This document shows positions 31,527-43,687 of a stretch of DNA of 64,000 nt, piece by piece; the first letter of the stretch is position 1, and each line of letters begins with the position of its first letter. Origin of the DNA: Podospora bellae-mahoneyi (lineage: Eukaryota; Ascomycota; Sordariomycetes; Sordariales; Podosporaceae); assembly GCF_035222275.1 (NCBI RefSeq), contig NC_085884.1:3844001-3908000 (forward strand). The letters are read 5' to 3'. The position numbers and the translations under genes were made by a program. A model generated the notes under the pieces. The model saw only the letters and a program-made list of their open reading frames with translations. It was not told the DNA's origin and did not search any database.

Positions 31527-34500
31527 ATGTCTGGCAATCCATCCGACTCTAAGGGCCAAGTCTCTTCTGACTCAGAGCCCCAGTTCACAAGGCAGAAACG
31601 CATGAAGTTCGAAAATGGCCAACTCGTTGAATACTGGATCGATGTCCCCGTCGAGAAACCGAAACCTGGTGAGTACATTTCAGGTTTTTAAGTAGTTTTG
31701 ACTATCACAGCGATGAATCATCGCTGATCTTTTGCGCACAGTCGAGAAGCCGAAAGGTCCGATGGAGCTCTTCAAGGAATTCAAGTTCGACGAGGACATC
31801 TCGCTCGGCTCCATCTTTCCCAGTCTAAAGGGGACCGACTTCGATGCCCTCACCATGAAGAACACGTCTATGATCTGGCTTGGCCGGGATGCCTCAGCGC
31901 TCAAGAAAGCTGGGCTGTGGTTCGAGACGGATGTTGAGTTCCGTGGCTTGTTGCAACCCATTCACGACGTCCTCCGTGATGTTTTCGCTCAAGAACAGCC
32001 CGGCCTGCATCTCTCAGCACACCTGGGCATCCAACAGGATTACAGCGACGATCTCATAGCAACTGGCTTCACCTTCAAAGGGAGTATCAACGGCATCAAC
32101 CGTGGCTTTGGCGAGTTTCTCACTTTCCGCAACGCTGGTGTCGAGCTCAACGTTGTCCCTAGTAAAGGTGTTGATCTTGAGACCATGTGGGGGTTCTTTG
32201 GCACGCTGCACCTGGCCATCCCCAACTCGGTGGTGCCCCTTGTTCTGGAGTACAAGCTTCAGCCCAAGGCAGATTCTCTGGATATAGCTATGAACTTTAG
32301 CGGAAGTGAGAAGTGGGAGAGTGTCTTTGGCGTCTCAGGTCTTGATGCGAGTGTTCCTCTTGTCCACCTCGGCAACCCACCACTGACAGAATGCTGTTTT
32401 AGCTCGACAAAGTCACCTTTGGGACTTCAATCATCAAGTCGGACGTTGGGAGGACCTTGGAGTTCTCTATTCTGTCAACCTGGAACCTCGGTGGTGTTGT
32501 TGTTGAGCTGAGTGGCCACGTCAAGAAATGTTTGTATCCCTTGCCTCTTCGCCTATTTCACCTCGTCGATAGCCAACCAAGAACTGAGCAACGCTAACCC
32601 AACTGATCAGCCGGCTCGCTCCTCCGCGGATACATCAAGACGCTGACAATGGATGACATCCGCCGGCTTTTCAACACCATGACGGGCTCCAACCTCGACC
32701 CTGTGGAGCAGGACGTCCGCTTTAGCGAACTGACCGTCGAGATATCTCAAGGGCGGCTGGTGTTGTACGGCGAGGTCTGGGTTGACTCATACAAGGTCGC
32801 AGCCGCTGAGGTTCTCATCTCGGTAGACGGTGTCATGATATCCGGTGCTGTTGACGACCTTCACATCGGTGAAGATGTTTGCATCAAGCAAGCCCGTTTG
32901 GAGTTGATCATTGGTAATGTGAACCCGCCCAAACCTCCTTCTCAAGACCACACGGAAAAAGGAAAGGAGGCCACAGGGGGAACTCAACCGCCGCCTTCCA
33001 GCGTGAAAGGAGTTCCGGGACAATCACCAGCTCAGAAAAAAGGAACCCCTGTTGCAGCCGTAATCCGCGGCGATGTCGAGGTCCATACTGGCGACGTCAA
33101 CCTCAACTTCAAAGTTGCAGCCGCTATTACAAAGTCTGCTGACGGCCCACTCAACTATTTCGTGTACGGCCGTCTTGACTGTGAGAACGTGAGTATCGGC
33201 AAGATGCTGGGGGGTGCCATGGGAGATGACCACCCTATGGATCTGCAGCTTGACTGCGTGACGCTGGTGGCGGCGAGTAAGGACATTTCTAACGACTACG
33301 GCCTGAATACGGCGCGGTTCCCGATCAAGGAAGGTGAAAATTACCCCCGTCCTCGGTCACATACTCTAGGTCAATAACAGCTGACAGCGGGCGTGGATGC
33401 CCACAATAGGAATCTTCCTTTGCGCTGAACTAAAGTCGGTGCCGTTTGTTGGTGACTTGTGCAAGGGCACATCGCCAGAGGACAGGTACATCCTCCGTGC
33501 TGGATATTCCAAGAAGGGCGGTCTCAGCGTCGGTATCATCTTGCCTGAGAGCATTCGAGTAGGTCAAACACGTGTGAAGTCTTCCACTCACCTGACTGAC
33601 CATACATCCAGATCGAGCTATCTCCCACCGTGGTGTCCGGGCCATTGACACTCATCATTGAAACTCAGCCCGAGTTACGTGTACTCTTCCAAGCTACACT
33701 TTGGGTCACCCCCGAAGGCGAGGAGAAGCCTCTCCAGCTCGACCTTGGCGTGGCGGCCAACAACCTGCAGGCCGCAGCCTATGCGTGAGTCCCCCATATC
33801 AAACTAGAACCCTTGACTCTCCTGCTCACCTGTGAATAGCCAGATGTCTGGCTGGTGGAAGAACCCCTTGGGTTTGAGTCCTAGGCTCAAGATTGGTACG
33901 CGAATAGCTCATAGGGATAGCGCCGTGGTTTCAGGTTGCTGACATCTCACTAGGCCCCCGCCTAACCCTGGAAGTCGAGATTGTTTACGAACAGTTCCTC
34001 GCCACAGGAACACCATCCGGCATGGGCTTCGAAGGCGGCTTCGTCGTCGACGAGGTGGACGCCTACGCGCTCGCCATCAATCTCGGAACCAACCCCAAGG
34101 AGACGCTAGTCAAGCTTCAAGCAACCCGCTTCGAATCCAGCCAAGTCATCAACCTCGTCAACGCGGCAGCAGACCTAGACATCGACAAGCCCGACCGCGA
34201 GATCATTCGTTTCCAGGACGTCAATGTCTATGCCAGTCCGCTCGGCTGCATCATCGGCACACAGGTTTACCCCCCTGGCTTCGTCGTGCAGGGCAAAGCC
34301 TTCATTCTTGACAAAAAGGTCGAGATTGACTGCCGGATCGGTAGTGAAGGCCTCAAACTCAAGGGGGAAATCGAAGGCTTCACCCTTGGTCCTCTTGCAA
34401 TCCGGGGCGGGAAGTGCGCTGATGGCACTCAGGGGGAAAATGCCTTCATTGACTTTGAGATCACCAAAGAGCGGCAGTGTTTTAAGCTCAGTGGGAGCGT

Positions 34501-36217
34501 GGCGCTCTGGGATCTTGAGGCTAGTGTGTTTGTCAAGGCACAGATCATGCCTGATCCGGAGCTTGAGTTCAATTTTGAACTGGCGTGGAGTGATCTCATC
34601 AAGTTTCAGGTCGATGGCAAGCTCATCAAGCCTGAGCCTGCTGACAGGGAGTTGGAGAAGGGCGGTGCTGGTGCCAATACCGGCGCTTTGGCGAACCTTG
34701 AAGATGCCGATTTCCAACTCCATGCTTTGATGGAGCAGCGGATCCTGACAGAGATCTCGGAGGCGATGCAGAAGTGGTTTGCAAGTGCTCAAGCGTCGGT
34801 TGACCAAGGTATAGAGGCGGCCAAACGCAAGGTGGACGAGGCAAAGCTTGAATTTGAGCGTAAATGCGAGGAGGCCAAGCAAGAGGTGAAAAGAACGCAG
34901 GCCAAGTTTGATGCTGCCATGGAGGCGGCCCAGGCTGATCTGCGAGCGGAAGAGGAAAAGTGCCGCCGGGAGCAGGTTGAGAACGAGCAGTACATCCTGG
35001 AGGAAGAGAAGCGTGCCGATGAGCACATTCGCCAAGCTGTTGCTGTCTTGGACGGGAAGAAACGGGATTTCCAGGATGACATGGACGGCAAGAAGCGTGA
35101 TCTTGCCCAGAAACGGCGCGATGGCGAGGAAGCCATCAATGGCAAGATTCGTGATCTCCAGGGATCGCGGGAGAAGCTTCAGAGGGATTTCGGCAACGCT
35201 ATTCAGGCGTTGGAGAGTTCCAGGGCACGAGTGAATGAGGAAGAGTGTAAGTGGTCCTCGCCCCAGGGGCATGTCGTGAACACTTTCTCACTTTCCATCT
35301 AGGGCGCGTCGATCGAGCAAGACGGGACTATGACGATGCTGTTGACGACCTTGATGACGCAGCATGGTACGAGAAGCCATTCAAGGTAGGGAGACTACTT
35401 CTGCATTTTGGTTAACTTGTACATACGCTGACGTGCAAACGAAACCCAGGCTTTCCGTGTCGGAGTCCTCGGAGCTGAGCTGGCTGTCATGAAGATGGCT
35501 CTTGGTGCGGCGAATCTCATTCTTGATGGTGCAAGATTCATCGTCGAAGGCGTCGCCTACAACATTGCACTCGGGGCTGTTAACCTGGCCGAGGGTGCTC
35601 TCCGTGCCGCCCGCGTCATGTGGGACGGCATCATTGCCGCCGCTCAAGCCGCTGTTGACGGTGTCGTGGCTATCCATGCTGCCGGAATAGAGATAGCAAA
35701 AGGGGCTGTCGTCATTGCAGAAAAGACTGCTTTGGGGATCAAGCAAGCTGCAGCAGCGACAAAGGGTGTTCTTTTGGCAGTTCAGGAAAAGATCTTGGAG
35801 GCTGCTCGAGCTGTGGTCAAGGGAGTGGCTGAGGGGATACACTTCATTGCTTTCCAGACAGCACTCGCGGCGCTCGACTTTGCACAGAAGAATACCACGT
35901 GGGTCGACATTGCAAAGGCAGGCCTCGACGCTGCCAAAGCGGTGGCAACAGCTGTTCTTGCAGCTGGAAAGTGGCTCGCCCAGCGGCTGGCTGACACGCT
36001 CAATATCGAATTGGTCGAGCTGACGGGGTCTCTCAAGACCATCACCAAAGGTGGACCTTTTACCATCCGGGTTAAGGGTTTTATTCTGGGCGAGGCCTTT
36101 GACTTCCGGGCGACGTGGAGTCCGCGGGATGTCCTGAGGTTCGTTGTTGGGCTCTGCAAGGAGCTGTGGGACAGGTTCATGGAGAATGTGCTGGAGTTGT
36201 TTGAGGCGAGCAAGTAA
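31527..36217 (+). CDS. Large unknown protein: beta repeats, coiled coil, amphipathic tail
   Basis: Ten exons: 31527-31668, 31742-~32352, 32403-32529, 32611-33333, 33410-33558, 33612-33784, 33840-33895, 33954-35246, 35303-35385, 35450-36217. Joins are in frame with consensus sites except the second intron, whose donor is 32353 or 32362. The product is about 1,374 residues. Residues ~1-900 are beta-rich segments with recurring Gly-hydrophobic patterns (IATGFTFKGSINGINRGFGE, KFQVDGKLIKPEP); ~940-1118 is a strongly charged coiled coil (KRKVDEAKLEFERKCEEAKQ ... DGKKRDFQDDMDGKKRDLAQ); ~1120-1300 is Ala/Val/Gly-rich amphipathic helix resembling lipid-coating proteins (GAANLILDGARFIVEGVAYN); the last ~80 residues return to beta. 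No signal peptide or certain membrane helix. I do not recognise a family. Confidence 0.8.
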
Positions 36218-36524
36218 CGAGACAGTGGAAAATTGGTAGCTTGCAAGATCAGGTAACTTAGATTAGTATCAGATTCCCAATGGACACGGAATTGTTTTGT
36301 TTTCAGGGCAATCGGACCCGTCTTCCTCTTGAAATATTCCTACATGTCCTCAAAGCCTTGGAGAGCCCCCATAGGTACCCTTCCACAATTAAAAACCACA
36401 ATGAATCGTACAATGCTATCCAACCCTCCCTTCCCCCAACCAAATCCTCAAACCAAGACAAAAGAAACAGCCTCAAAGAAATCACCTCTCATGCCTCTGC
36501 CCCATAACCTCCCCACCAACAACC
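36218..36524. other. Short convergent intergenic region
   Basis: 307 bp between the stop codons of the ten-exon gene and the membrane-protein gene. Nothing beyond 3' flanks seen. Confidence 0.5.
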
Positions 36525-37940
36525 TTATCCAACACCCCCCCCCCCACCAGCAGCAAACATTCCCTGCCCTCCCTCCACCGCCGTCAGTGGCGACACTTGC
36601 TCTGCCCTAGGCATAGTCCTATTCATAGTTCCCACCCCCACAGGCGTAACAGGCACAGCCCCGACATTCCCAATAGTCATACTATCCGCCCCCACCGTCC
36701 CCATCGTTCCAACCCCTTGTTCATCCTGCTCATACCCCGGCAGTTCCTGCTCCCCCATCTCCCTCACCCCAATCCCAACCCCGATCTTCCTCCCTTTTTG
36801 ATCACCACCCCCCTCCGAAGCAGGGAGCTCATACCTCCCCGGAGTGGGCGTCTCCCCCCGAAAGTAATACCTCAACCTCGACCCCGCCCTACTCCTCGCG
36901 TCCATCTCCTTTGGACTGGGCGGGACTTCGTCATTATTGAGATGGTGGTTAGCATTAATATTAGCCCAAGCAGCAATTGCGGCAGCGACATTTGTCCCCG
37001 TCGGTGGCCATGCAGCAGCGGAGGCAGAGGTAGGGTTGTGGTTAGGGAAGTCACCGTCTTCAGAAGGGGGACCAACGTTGGTGTCGACTCGGCCGAAGGA
37101 GTCCCTTTTTTCGTGGGAGCGGTACTCCCCGCGGATGGTGGTGCGGGAGGGGGCACGGAGGTGCCAGCCTGTGGTTAGGGTTGAGGGGTCGTAGCGGTGT
37201 TTGGATTGGGACGGGGATTGGGAGGAGCGGGGTGAACGGGGGTGGGCGAGGAGGTAGGTTAGGACGAGGAGGAGGGCGAAGATGGGGATGCCGATTCCGA
37301 GGCCGATGCCGAGGCCTATTTTGAGGGTTTCTGACGAGGTGGAGGTGGTGTCGGAGGGGGAGGCTGATGAGGGGAGGAGGAGGGCGCCGGGGCGGATGGG
37401 GAAGGGGGAGCTGGATGATGATGATGATGAACAGCATGTAGCTGCTTCGGAGGGGTTGTTGCCGCAGCAGAACTGGAGGCCGGAGGAGGAGTTGAGGGCT
37501 GAGGGGCAGGGGATTAGGGGTATTGATGGGAGGAGGTTGTTTCCTGTGGTAATGTTAGTGAGATTGTGCTAGTAGTTGAGACAGAGGGGGGGGGGTTCAC
37601 GTTTTTCTGGTTGGCAGAGCCGGTTGCATGCTGAGTCGTTCCAGTCTTTATCTGTGCAGCCTTGCTGTGTCATGAGGTTGTTGGCTTGTGGGCTCATACA
37701 TAGTCCGTTGGATAAGCAGTAGTCGTTCTTGTTGCAGCAGTGGGTTGTCGTTTTCGTATCTGGTGTTGATCCTGGCCCATAACACGGCACTTGGTTTGTG
37801 TCTTTGTTCCCCCACGTGTCGTAGCATGTTGGTTCCTGCGCTCGCACTCCATCAATGCGGCCGCTGACCAGCAGCAGGGCTAGCGTATTGGCCAGCCATA
37901 TCGGTTTATGCGATGACATTTTGGTTGTTTTTGTTGTCAT
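36525..37940 (-). CDS. Cys-rich single-pass membrane protein, unknown function
   Basis: Two exons, 37940-37601 and 37543-36525, encode 452 residues; the 57-bp intron has a GTGAAC donor and CCACAG acceptor. A signal peptide (IWLANTLALLLVSGRIDGV) leads into a Cys-rich ectodomain: CYDTWGNKD, HCCNKNDYCLSNGLC, QGCTDKDWNDSACNRLC, and LQFCCGNNPSEAATCC, then a Ser/Thr-rich stalk, one membrane helix (IGLGIGLGIGIPIFALLLVL), and a ~230-residue cytosolic tail rich in Gly, Pro and Arg. This layout recurs in filamentous ascomycetes in proteins of unknown role, often guessed to be wall sensors or receptors. The TCA run near 37420 in exon 2 encodes a Ser tract. A second ATG seven codons in (MSSHKP) is an alternative start. 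Confidence 0.8.
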
Positions 37941-40069
37941 CGGCGTGCTGGTTGCTGGTCACAGTTGATTCCAGTCGTCTCATGTAGATCCACCTTTTTT
38001 CTTCCCTTGCAGTCGAGTATTCAAAAGTCAGCAACTCAAAAACAAAACAAAAAATGAAAAATGGAAAAGACAATCGCGGTGGGACTACAGAGATTGAAAT
38101 GAATTATTTACGGAAGGATTTCTGGGGTGGGCGAAGGGTGGCGGCGGAGAGGATTCCAACGGCGCAGTCATCGTACTGGCCAGGGCACACAGACACCAAG
38201 TTGTGAGGGCTAAAGTGTGGGTGTTTCAATGTTTCGATGTTTCAATGTTGTGCAAGATGTGTTTTGTTGCGGCACGGCTACTCTACACGGACAAGAATGC
38301 CACGAGAAAATCAGGAAACCCTTGCAGTGGCCAATCTGCAAGTCTAATCACAATCCACGGCCAGAACCAACAAGGATCGTTATTGAAAAGAGGTTACCAT
38401 GTTTGCCTTATTCCGCTCAAGGGTACCTAGGTGATCATGTAATCGACCCCAAAGGCCCTCGAGAGGAGAAGGTAGCATAGGGGGAAGTGATCGTCTCTTG
38501 TGCCACCTTACACACGCAACACCTGAGCACTTCACCTCGAATCATGTCCACTTCGTACAGAAACCCAGACACTCCGAGCTGTTGGCCCCAAGAGCTTTCG
38601 CCTCCGTGGCACAGAATCTCAGCTCTGAAAGCCGGGCAGGCTGCCGTTTAGACTCGTCCGTGTCTCCGGAAGAACATGACATCGGAGTTAACCAGGGTTT
38701 GACGCAAATCAGTAAGAAGCTTAATTGATGGCATATGATGGTCGGAGTAATCTCCCCATCCCAGGTGAAAAGAGCCATATTTAGGAGCAACCAGATCAAC
38801 CGAATGAGCTTGTCCGTCAATATTCCACCTTTACCCATGCGATGGTCTGCTGTGCCGCCCACAACAGCACGCGAACCTGTGCATCGCCGCCGCGTACCTG
38901 CAGGAAACAAAATGTGCACTATGAAGAGGGAAGGTGAAGACGTTTCAAGTTGGGGCAATTCGGTCGATGAAATTGGTGATGTGCCCATCGATTATCGTGT
39001 CGAGATCAAGGTTGGAGATGTCGTCCTTGAATTGCACACCTAAGGTAGGTCAGTGCCGTGTGTATGCAGTTTAGTATGTGACTGTCTCAGTGCCCGAGAT
39101 CACCAACAATAGCAAAGACCTGCGTCCGCAGCCTCCGTGAAAGAGGCCACCGAGACTCGGGGTCCAAAACCGTGCTCCATCTCCGCAGTCTGCAAGCTTG
39201 CGTCCCACAAGAACCTACCCCAAGCTCTCAACTGTTCCATATCACGATCTCTTCCACATAATGGGCGGCATATAAGGAAGGTGCCAGCCCTCCAGTTTCA
39301 TTCCAGGATACAGTTCCTAACAGCTTCCTCCCACGATCCCCATCATCCTCGGTCCAGATTGTCAAGACCCTCCCAGTTGATCACATCAACCTTGCTTGAT
39401 ACCCTGATGCTCGCTTGCCGCCATCTTTGAGCGGGCCAACCCGCCCTATTTTCGCATATGCATCTACCTGGCTCCTGTAGCGACCGCGCGTATCTCAAAT
39501 CAAAAGCATCGGCACGTTTTCCCCGCGCGGGCCATGTTGAGTTGACCGGCTTCACATAGCCCCCCGTCACAGTGAAGGATCCCGCTGCGGGAACTTGGAG
39601 ATTGAGGGCGTTGGTACCGAACGGCGTGGATTCCTTTTCCCCCTGAGAGCTGCTACCTTCTTTAAAGGCAGCCTTGCCGATTTTTCAAGCATATAATCCG
39701 AGTGTTGAGAGAGATCATGATAGCGAGAATGAATAGAATGATATTTAAGTAGGTAACAATGATTTAAAGCCTGTAGAAATAAATCGTTGAAGGTCGGGTG
39801 GTGGAGATCACACCGCAAACAGAATTGTGCTGAGCAAAAGCTGTGCCATATCGAAGCATGAAGCTTTGAAAGGAAAGAAGACCTCCGTGATCCATTCTGC
39901 TTGCCAAGAATGCTGTACAACGCGGAGAGTAGCACCCTGCCGTGATATTGGTAAGGGGCTACTGTAGAAATAGCAAAGTATTATGGCAAACTGTGATGTG
40001 ATAACTCTGCTGGCTGTCGGTCCGCGTTGCCAACCTCAACAGCAGACCTTTTCCGAGACCTCCTGCACG
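37941..40069. other. Long intergenic region, no supported gene
   Basis: About 2.1 kb upstream of the Cys-rich membrane protein and downstream of the AA9 gene. Frames up to 148 codons (for example 38988-38542, minus) lack motifs and intron structure. Near 38215-38250 short TTTCAATG/TTTCGATG direct repeats occur. No RNA gene seen. Confidence 0.45.
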
Positions 40070-40884
40070 TCAAGCAGGGCAGGTCATCGGCCTCGGTCCT
40101 GGAATAGGATACGGCTTCCTCCCATTATCCGGCACACTAGCCACCCAAATCTGCAGCAAAATCCCCGGATCATTCTGCTTGTACGCACCCGGAATACTAA
40201 CAGTCTCACTCGGGACATGACTCCCGCTGCCCGACACGCTGAGCTGAGCACATGATTGATAAAACTGAGCCCCCATGTTGCTGTACGCAGAGTGCAAGGC
40301 CAACAGCTCCTGCCGCAGTAGATAGTGGCCCGGTGCCAGGCAAGTAGGGATCGTGGCGTAGGACCAGCCCTTGTTGGCGATCATGGTGTCCACGCCCCAT
40401 TTTCCAGTCTGAGTGTTGAGGCCCTCCTCAGAAATCTTGAACCACTTGAGATTGTTGGGAGATGCTGTGGCCGCATTGTCGACCTTGGCCATGTAGGTTG
40501 AGATGGGCCCTTTGTGGGAGGAGGCAATGGGGTGATCAGGATCGTTGGGCCATTGAGCACCACCGATGACATGGCCCCACCACGCGCCAATTCTGTCACC
40601 GGCCTTGACAGAGATTACTTGGTTGGACTGCGTGCCTCGGATACCACAGGCTAGCTGGGCGTCATTGACGTTGGTGACGGGGTTGGGCTGAGAGGGAGCG
40701 CGGAGACCGTGGAGTTGCGGGTGTTCGACGCCGTTGACGGAGACTTTCTGTTGTTGAAAAGTGGAGATCAGTCAGTCAAGGCGACGGAGAAAGGGATTTG
40801 GGGAAATGGTGTGATCGTCCGTACCTGGAAGATGCTATGAGCCTTGGCCAAGGAGGCCAGAGCAACAACAGAGATGAGCTTCAT
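40070..40884 (-). CDS. Secreted AA9 lytic polysaccharide monooxygenase
   Basis: Two exons, 40884-40825 and 40747-40070, encode 245 residues; the 77-bp intron (GTACGG donor, AACAACAG acceptor) follows the twentieth codon. The signal peptide MKLISVVALASLAKA is cut so that His16 becomes the N-terminal residue (HSIFQKVSVNG), which forms the copper-binding histidine brace. The second His is in DPDHPIASSHKGPISTYMAK, and the axial Tyr in QFYQSCAQL. LACGIRG and the C-terminal MTCPA carry disulphide cysteines. AA9 enzymes cleave cellulose or related glucans oxidatively with copper and H2O2 or O2 outside the cell. There is no CBM1 or linker, so this is a catalytic-domain-only form. Regioselectivity cannot be read from sequence. 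Confidence 0.93.
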
Positions 40885-42379
40885 CACGGCAACGACTGAT
40901 ACAGAAATAGTCTCCTAGTTCTTGGGCTGGACTGGCGAGAGTATGTTTGCGAGATCAGAGCGGGTTTTAAATACCCCTTTAGCATCCAGCGCTCCCTTGC
41001 CCAGGGTAAGCCGGTGCTGAAGCTTTGAAGACGCATTTGGTCATGGACATCTCCGAGCCTGCTTGGCCAATATAGCAATATAGGGTCGTCATCTTCGATT
41101 GCAAGCTCAGCAAAATTACTGGATGACATCTCGTCACCAGCTGGCCTTGGTTGATCATCTTGCCCTATCGGAGACGTCCCCTCCGCGGTCCCCAGCCAGC
41201 CAGGTTCGGGATTTCATTTTGTCCCCAGATTCATCCACCTATCTGCCGGCGCACATTCTGCCAAGACATAGTCAGCTTTGGCAAGGCCATTCTGATGAGT
41301 AATTTCTTGTCGAGACTCATTCATTCCGCTCCCGTTGAGATGTCGAGAAATTGGAATGCTCAGGAGTTCAAGTGTAGTGGGAGGCGTCCGCTAGCCGTTG
41401 TCTTGTTGAGTACTAAAGGATTCGGTCGGTGGTATGGTCGGCCTGGCTGATAGAAATAGAATGACTGCGTTCGAGGTTTGAAAGGCCAAAACAGGTTAGG
41501 ATTCTGTATCCTGAAAAACATCAGCATCCATAATCAATGCTAGGCGACGTGGATCTTCTGGAAGCATCAAACACGTACAGCCTAGTGCAGGAACACAGAA
41601 AGCTTTGACACATATAGATATTGAATTATTGACCAGTCTTGTGGTAGAGGAGGCCGGCGAGAGCACATGATTGGCCCTGGTGGAATGCCACACATGGCCA
41701 AGAGTGCGTCTCACCTTGCTCACCGCGAAGTTGGATGTCTGAATCAGACCATGACAAACATGCCGACCCCCGAGGAGATTCCCTATCGTTGTGGTCCCGA
41801 TAGCAAGAATATCGGGGTAGACCTGCATTGGTGTAACCTGTTGTGCTTGCCGTCGATCAAGGAAAACACGGTTTGTCTTTGATAAGAAGAAGAGACGAAA
41901 TTGGATTTATGGTCAACCTCGGGAGCATGCTGCTAGCAACGATAAGGCAGGCGAAAGTTGAGTGGTTCCAGGCGGTCGGGTCGGCTGCCGCTTCAGGTGG
42001 CCAGCTCGTGGGATGCACCGTGCCCCATAGGCACATGTGTCGCCCCGGCCCAGTGAGAACCGGTCAAACATGCTGGCCTCTGAATGGCTCTCGGGGGTCT
42101 CGGAGCAGGTAACGGCTCTGGTTCCGGCAAACGCGTGCGTGGGGGTCAGCAAGAGCAACGCACACACTTATCCGGGCCATCAGCAACTGCCATGTCGGAC
42201 TCTCTCTGAGTGCCAGGTGCCTGGTTGCTGGGATGGAAAGAGCATCCGGCTACAGGCGCTAATGGCATCAGCAAAAGCGATTTCCACGTCTCTTTACCTC
42301 TCCCTCTCCTCTCTCGTTTGCCAACAAGCACTCCAAAGCATCAAACCACCCCATCTTCCACCTTCAACTTTGTCGCAGA
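40885..42379. other. Intergenic between divergent genes
   Basis: About 1.5 kb between the AA9 start (minus) and the ketopantoate reductase start (plus). Frames present are short and random-looking. A TC-rich stretch at 42270-42360 precedes the reductase start. Confidence 0.5.
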
Positions 42380-43517
42380 ATGAGCTTTGTACCAATCAAA
42401 GGCCGTAAGGCGAGGGTTCTCGTCTTTGGATCTGGCGGCGTGGGAACAATGGCAGCATACGCACTCGAAAAGGGCGGCATGGCAGAGGTGACGACAGTCT
42501 TGCGTTCCAACTTTAAGGCCGTCACGGAGTCGGGATTCAAGATCAACTCCATCGACCACGGCCTTGACATAAGCTGGAGTCCTACTCACAGTGAGTTGCA
42601 TGGCCCCCACGGAACATGCAGAGCCTTGCTAACCAGCAAACGCAGTCCGAAACGCCAAAGATGAGAGACATTGCAGCGATAATGCCTCTCAGCCATACGA
42701 CTTCATCGTCGTCGCTACCAAGAACCTTGCCGATATCACACCCGGCGTAGCCTCTCTCATCGACCGCGATGTCATATCAGACACGACAGCAATTGTCCTC
42801 CTCCAGAACGGTCTCAACATCGAGCGCCCTATTGTCGACGCTTTTCCCTACAACCCGGTCATATCTGGAGTCCCTTACATCGGTGCCATCGAGAGCCCCC
42901 CAGGCACAATCAACCATGTCAACCACGACGAACTCATCATCAGCCCTTTCCGCAATGACAATATCCCATGCAAGCTATCCGAGGATGCGGCCATGAATTT
43001 TCAAGAAATCTATGGATCATGTCCGAACGTGACCTGCATCTATGAACGTAGCGTGGAAAAGGCAAGATGGAGGAAGCTGCTTTACAACGCCTCTTACAAC
43101 ACAATTGCTGCCATCCTGGGCATGGACACATCCCGCATGCGTGCTTCAGAGTTCATCATCGACGACTTGGTGCGGCCGGCCATGAAGGAAATCCAAGCCA
43201 CTGCCCGGCAAGTATCTGGGGTTCACCTCACGGATGACCTGATCGAGACAGTCATACGTCAGGACAACTACAAGGCCTTCTTCCGACCGAGCATGTTGCA
43301 AGATATTGACAAAGGCAAGCACATTGAGGTGGAGAACATTATCGGAGAGCCAGTCCGCGAAGCCGAAAAGGCAGGTGTCGAAACACCCACCCTCAGGGTC
43401 ATTTACAGTCTTCTCAAAGCCTTGCAGTTCAAGATCAAGATTGCTGAGGGCCTCGTGGAAGTGCCAGCGAGCGGTGAGAAACTCAAGTATGGAATATCAA
43501 GGACGCGGGGAGGGTAG
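42380..43517 (+). CDS. 2-dehydropantoate 2-reductase (ketopantoate reductase) family
   Basis: Two exons, 42380-42590 and 42646-43517, encode 360 residues; the 55-bp intron has a GTGAGT donor, GCTAACC branch and CGCAG acceptor. Near the N terminus RVLVFGSGGVGTMAAYALEK is the Rossmann dinucleotide-binding loop. VVATKN and VLLQNGLNIE follow the family pattern, and in the C-terminal domain KARWRKLLYNASYNTIAAIL and DIDKGKHIEVENIIGEPVR carry the catalytic Lys and the E-N-I-x-G segment. PanE/ApbA-fold enzymes reduce ketopantoate to pantoate with NADPH in pantothenate and CoA synthesis. Filamentous fungi carry several paralogues acting on other 2-keto acids, so the substrate is uncertain. No targeting signal. 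The gene is 170 bp from the next plus-strand gene. Confidence 0.88.
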
Positions 43518-43687
43518 AGGTGGAGGGGTTCAAGGTGAGGGTTGGGGTTATTTGCGATGAAGCTCTCTGACCCCTGCCTCACGAGCGGTGGAGTTGACGC
43601 TAGCGGAGAGAAGTGGAAGACGCGTTTTGAGCGCGTCGTGAGTTCCACTCTTGAATGTTTCGGAATCATGCCCAAAGAACAGAGACA

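Noticed and set aside
34175-35272. 365-codon minus-strand frame
   Set aside because: Antisense of the coiled-coil part of the large gene; the sense strand has consistent introns and repeats.
38542-38988. 148-codon minus-strand frame in the 2-kb intergenic region
   Set aside because: No recognisable motif or signal peptide, and no splice signals that extend it.
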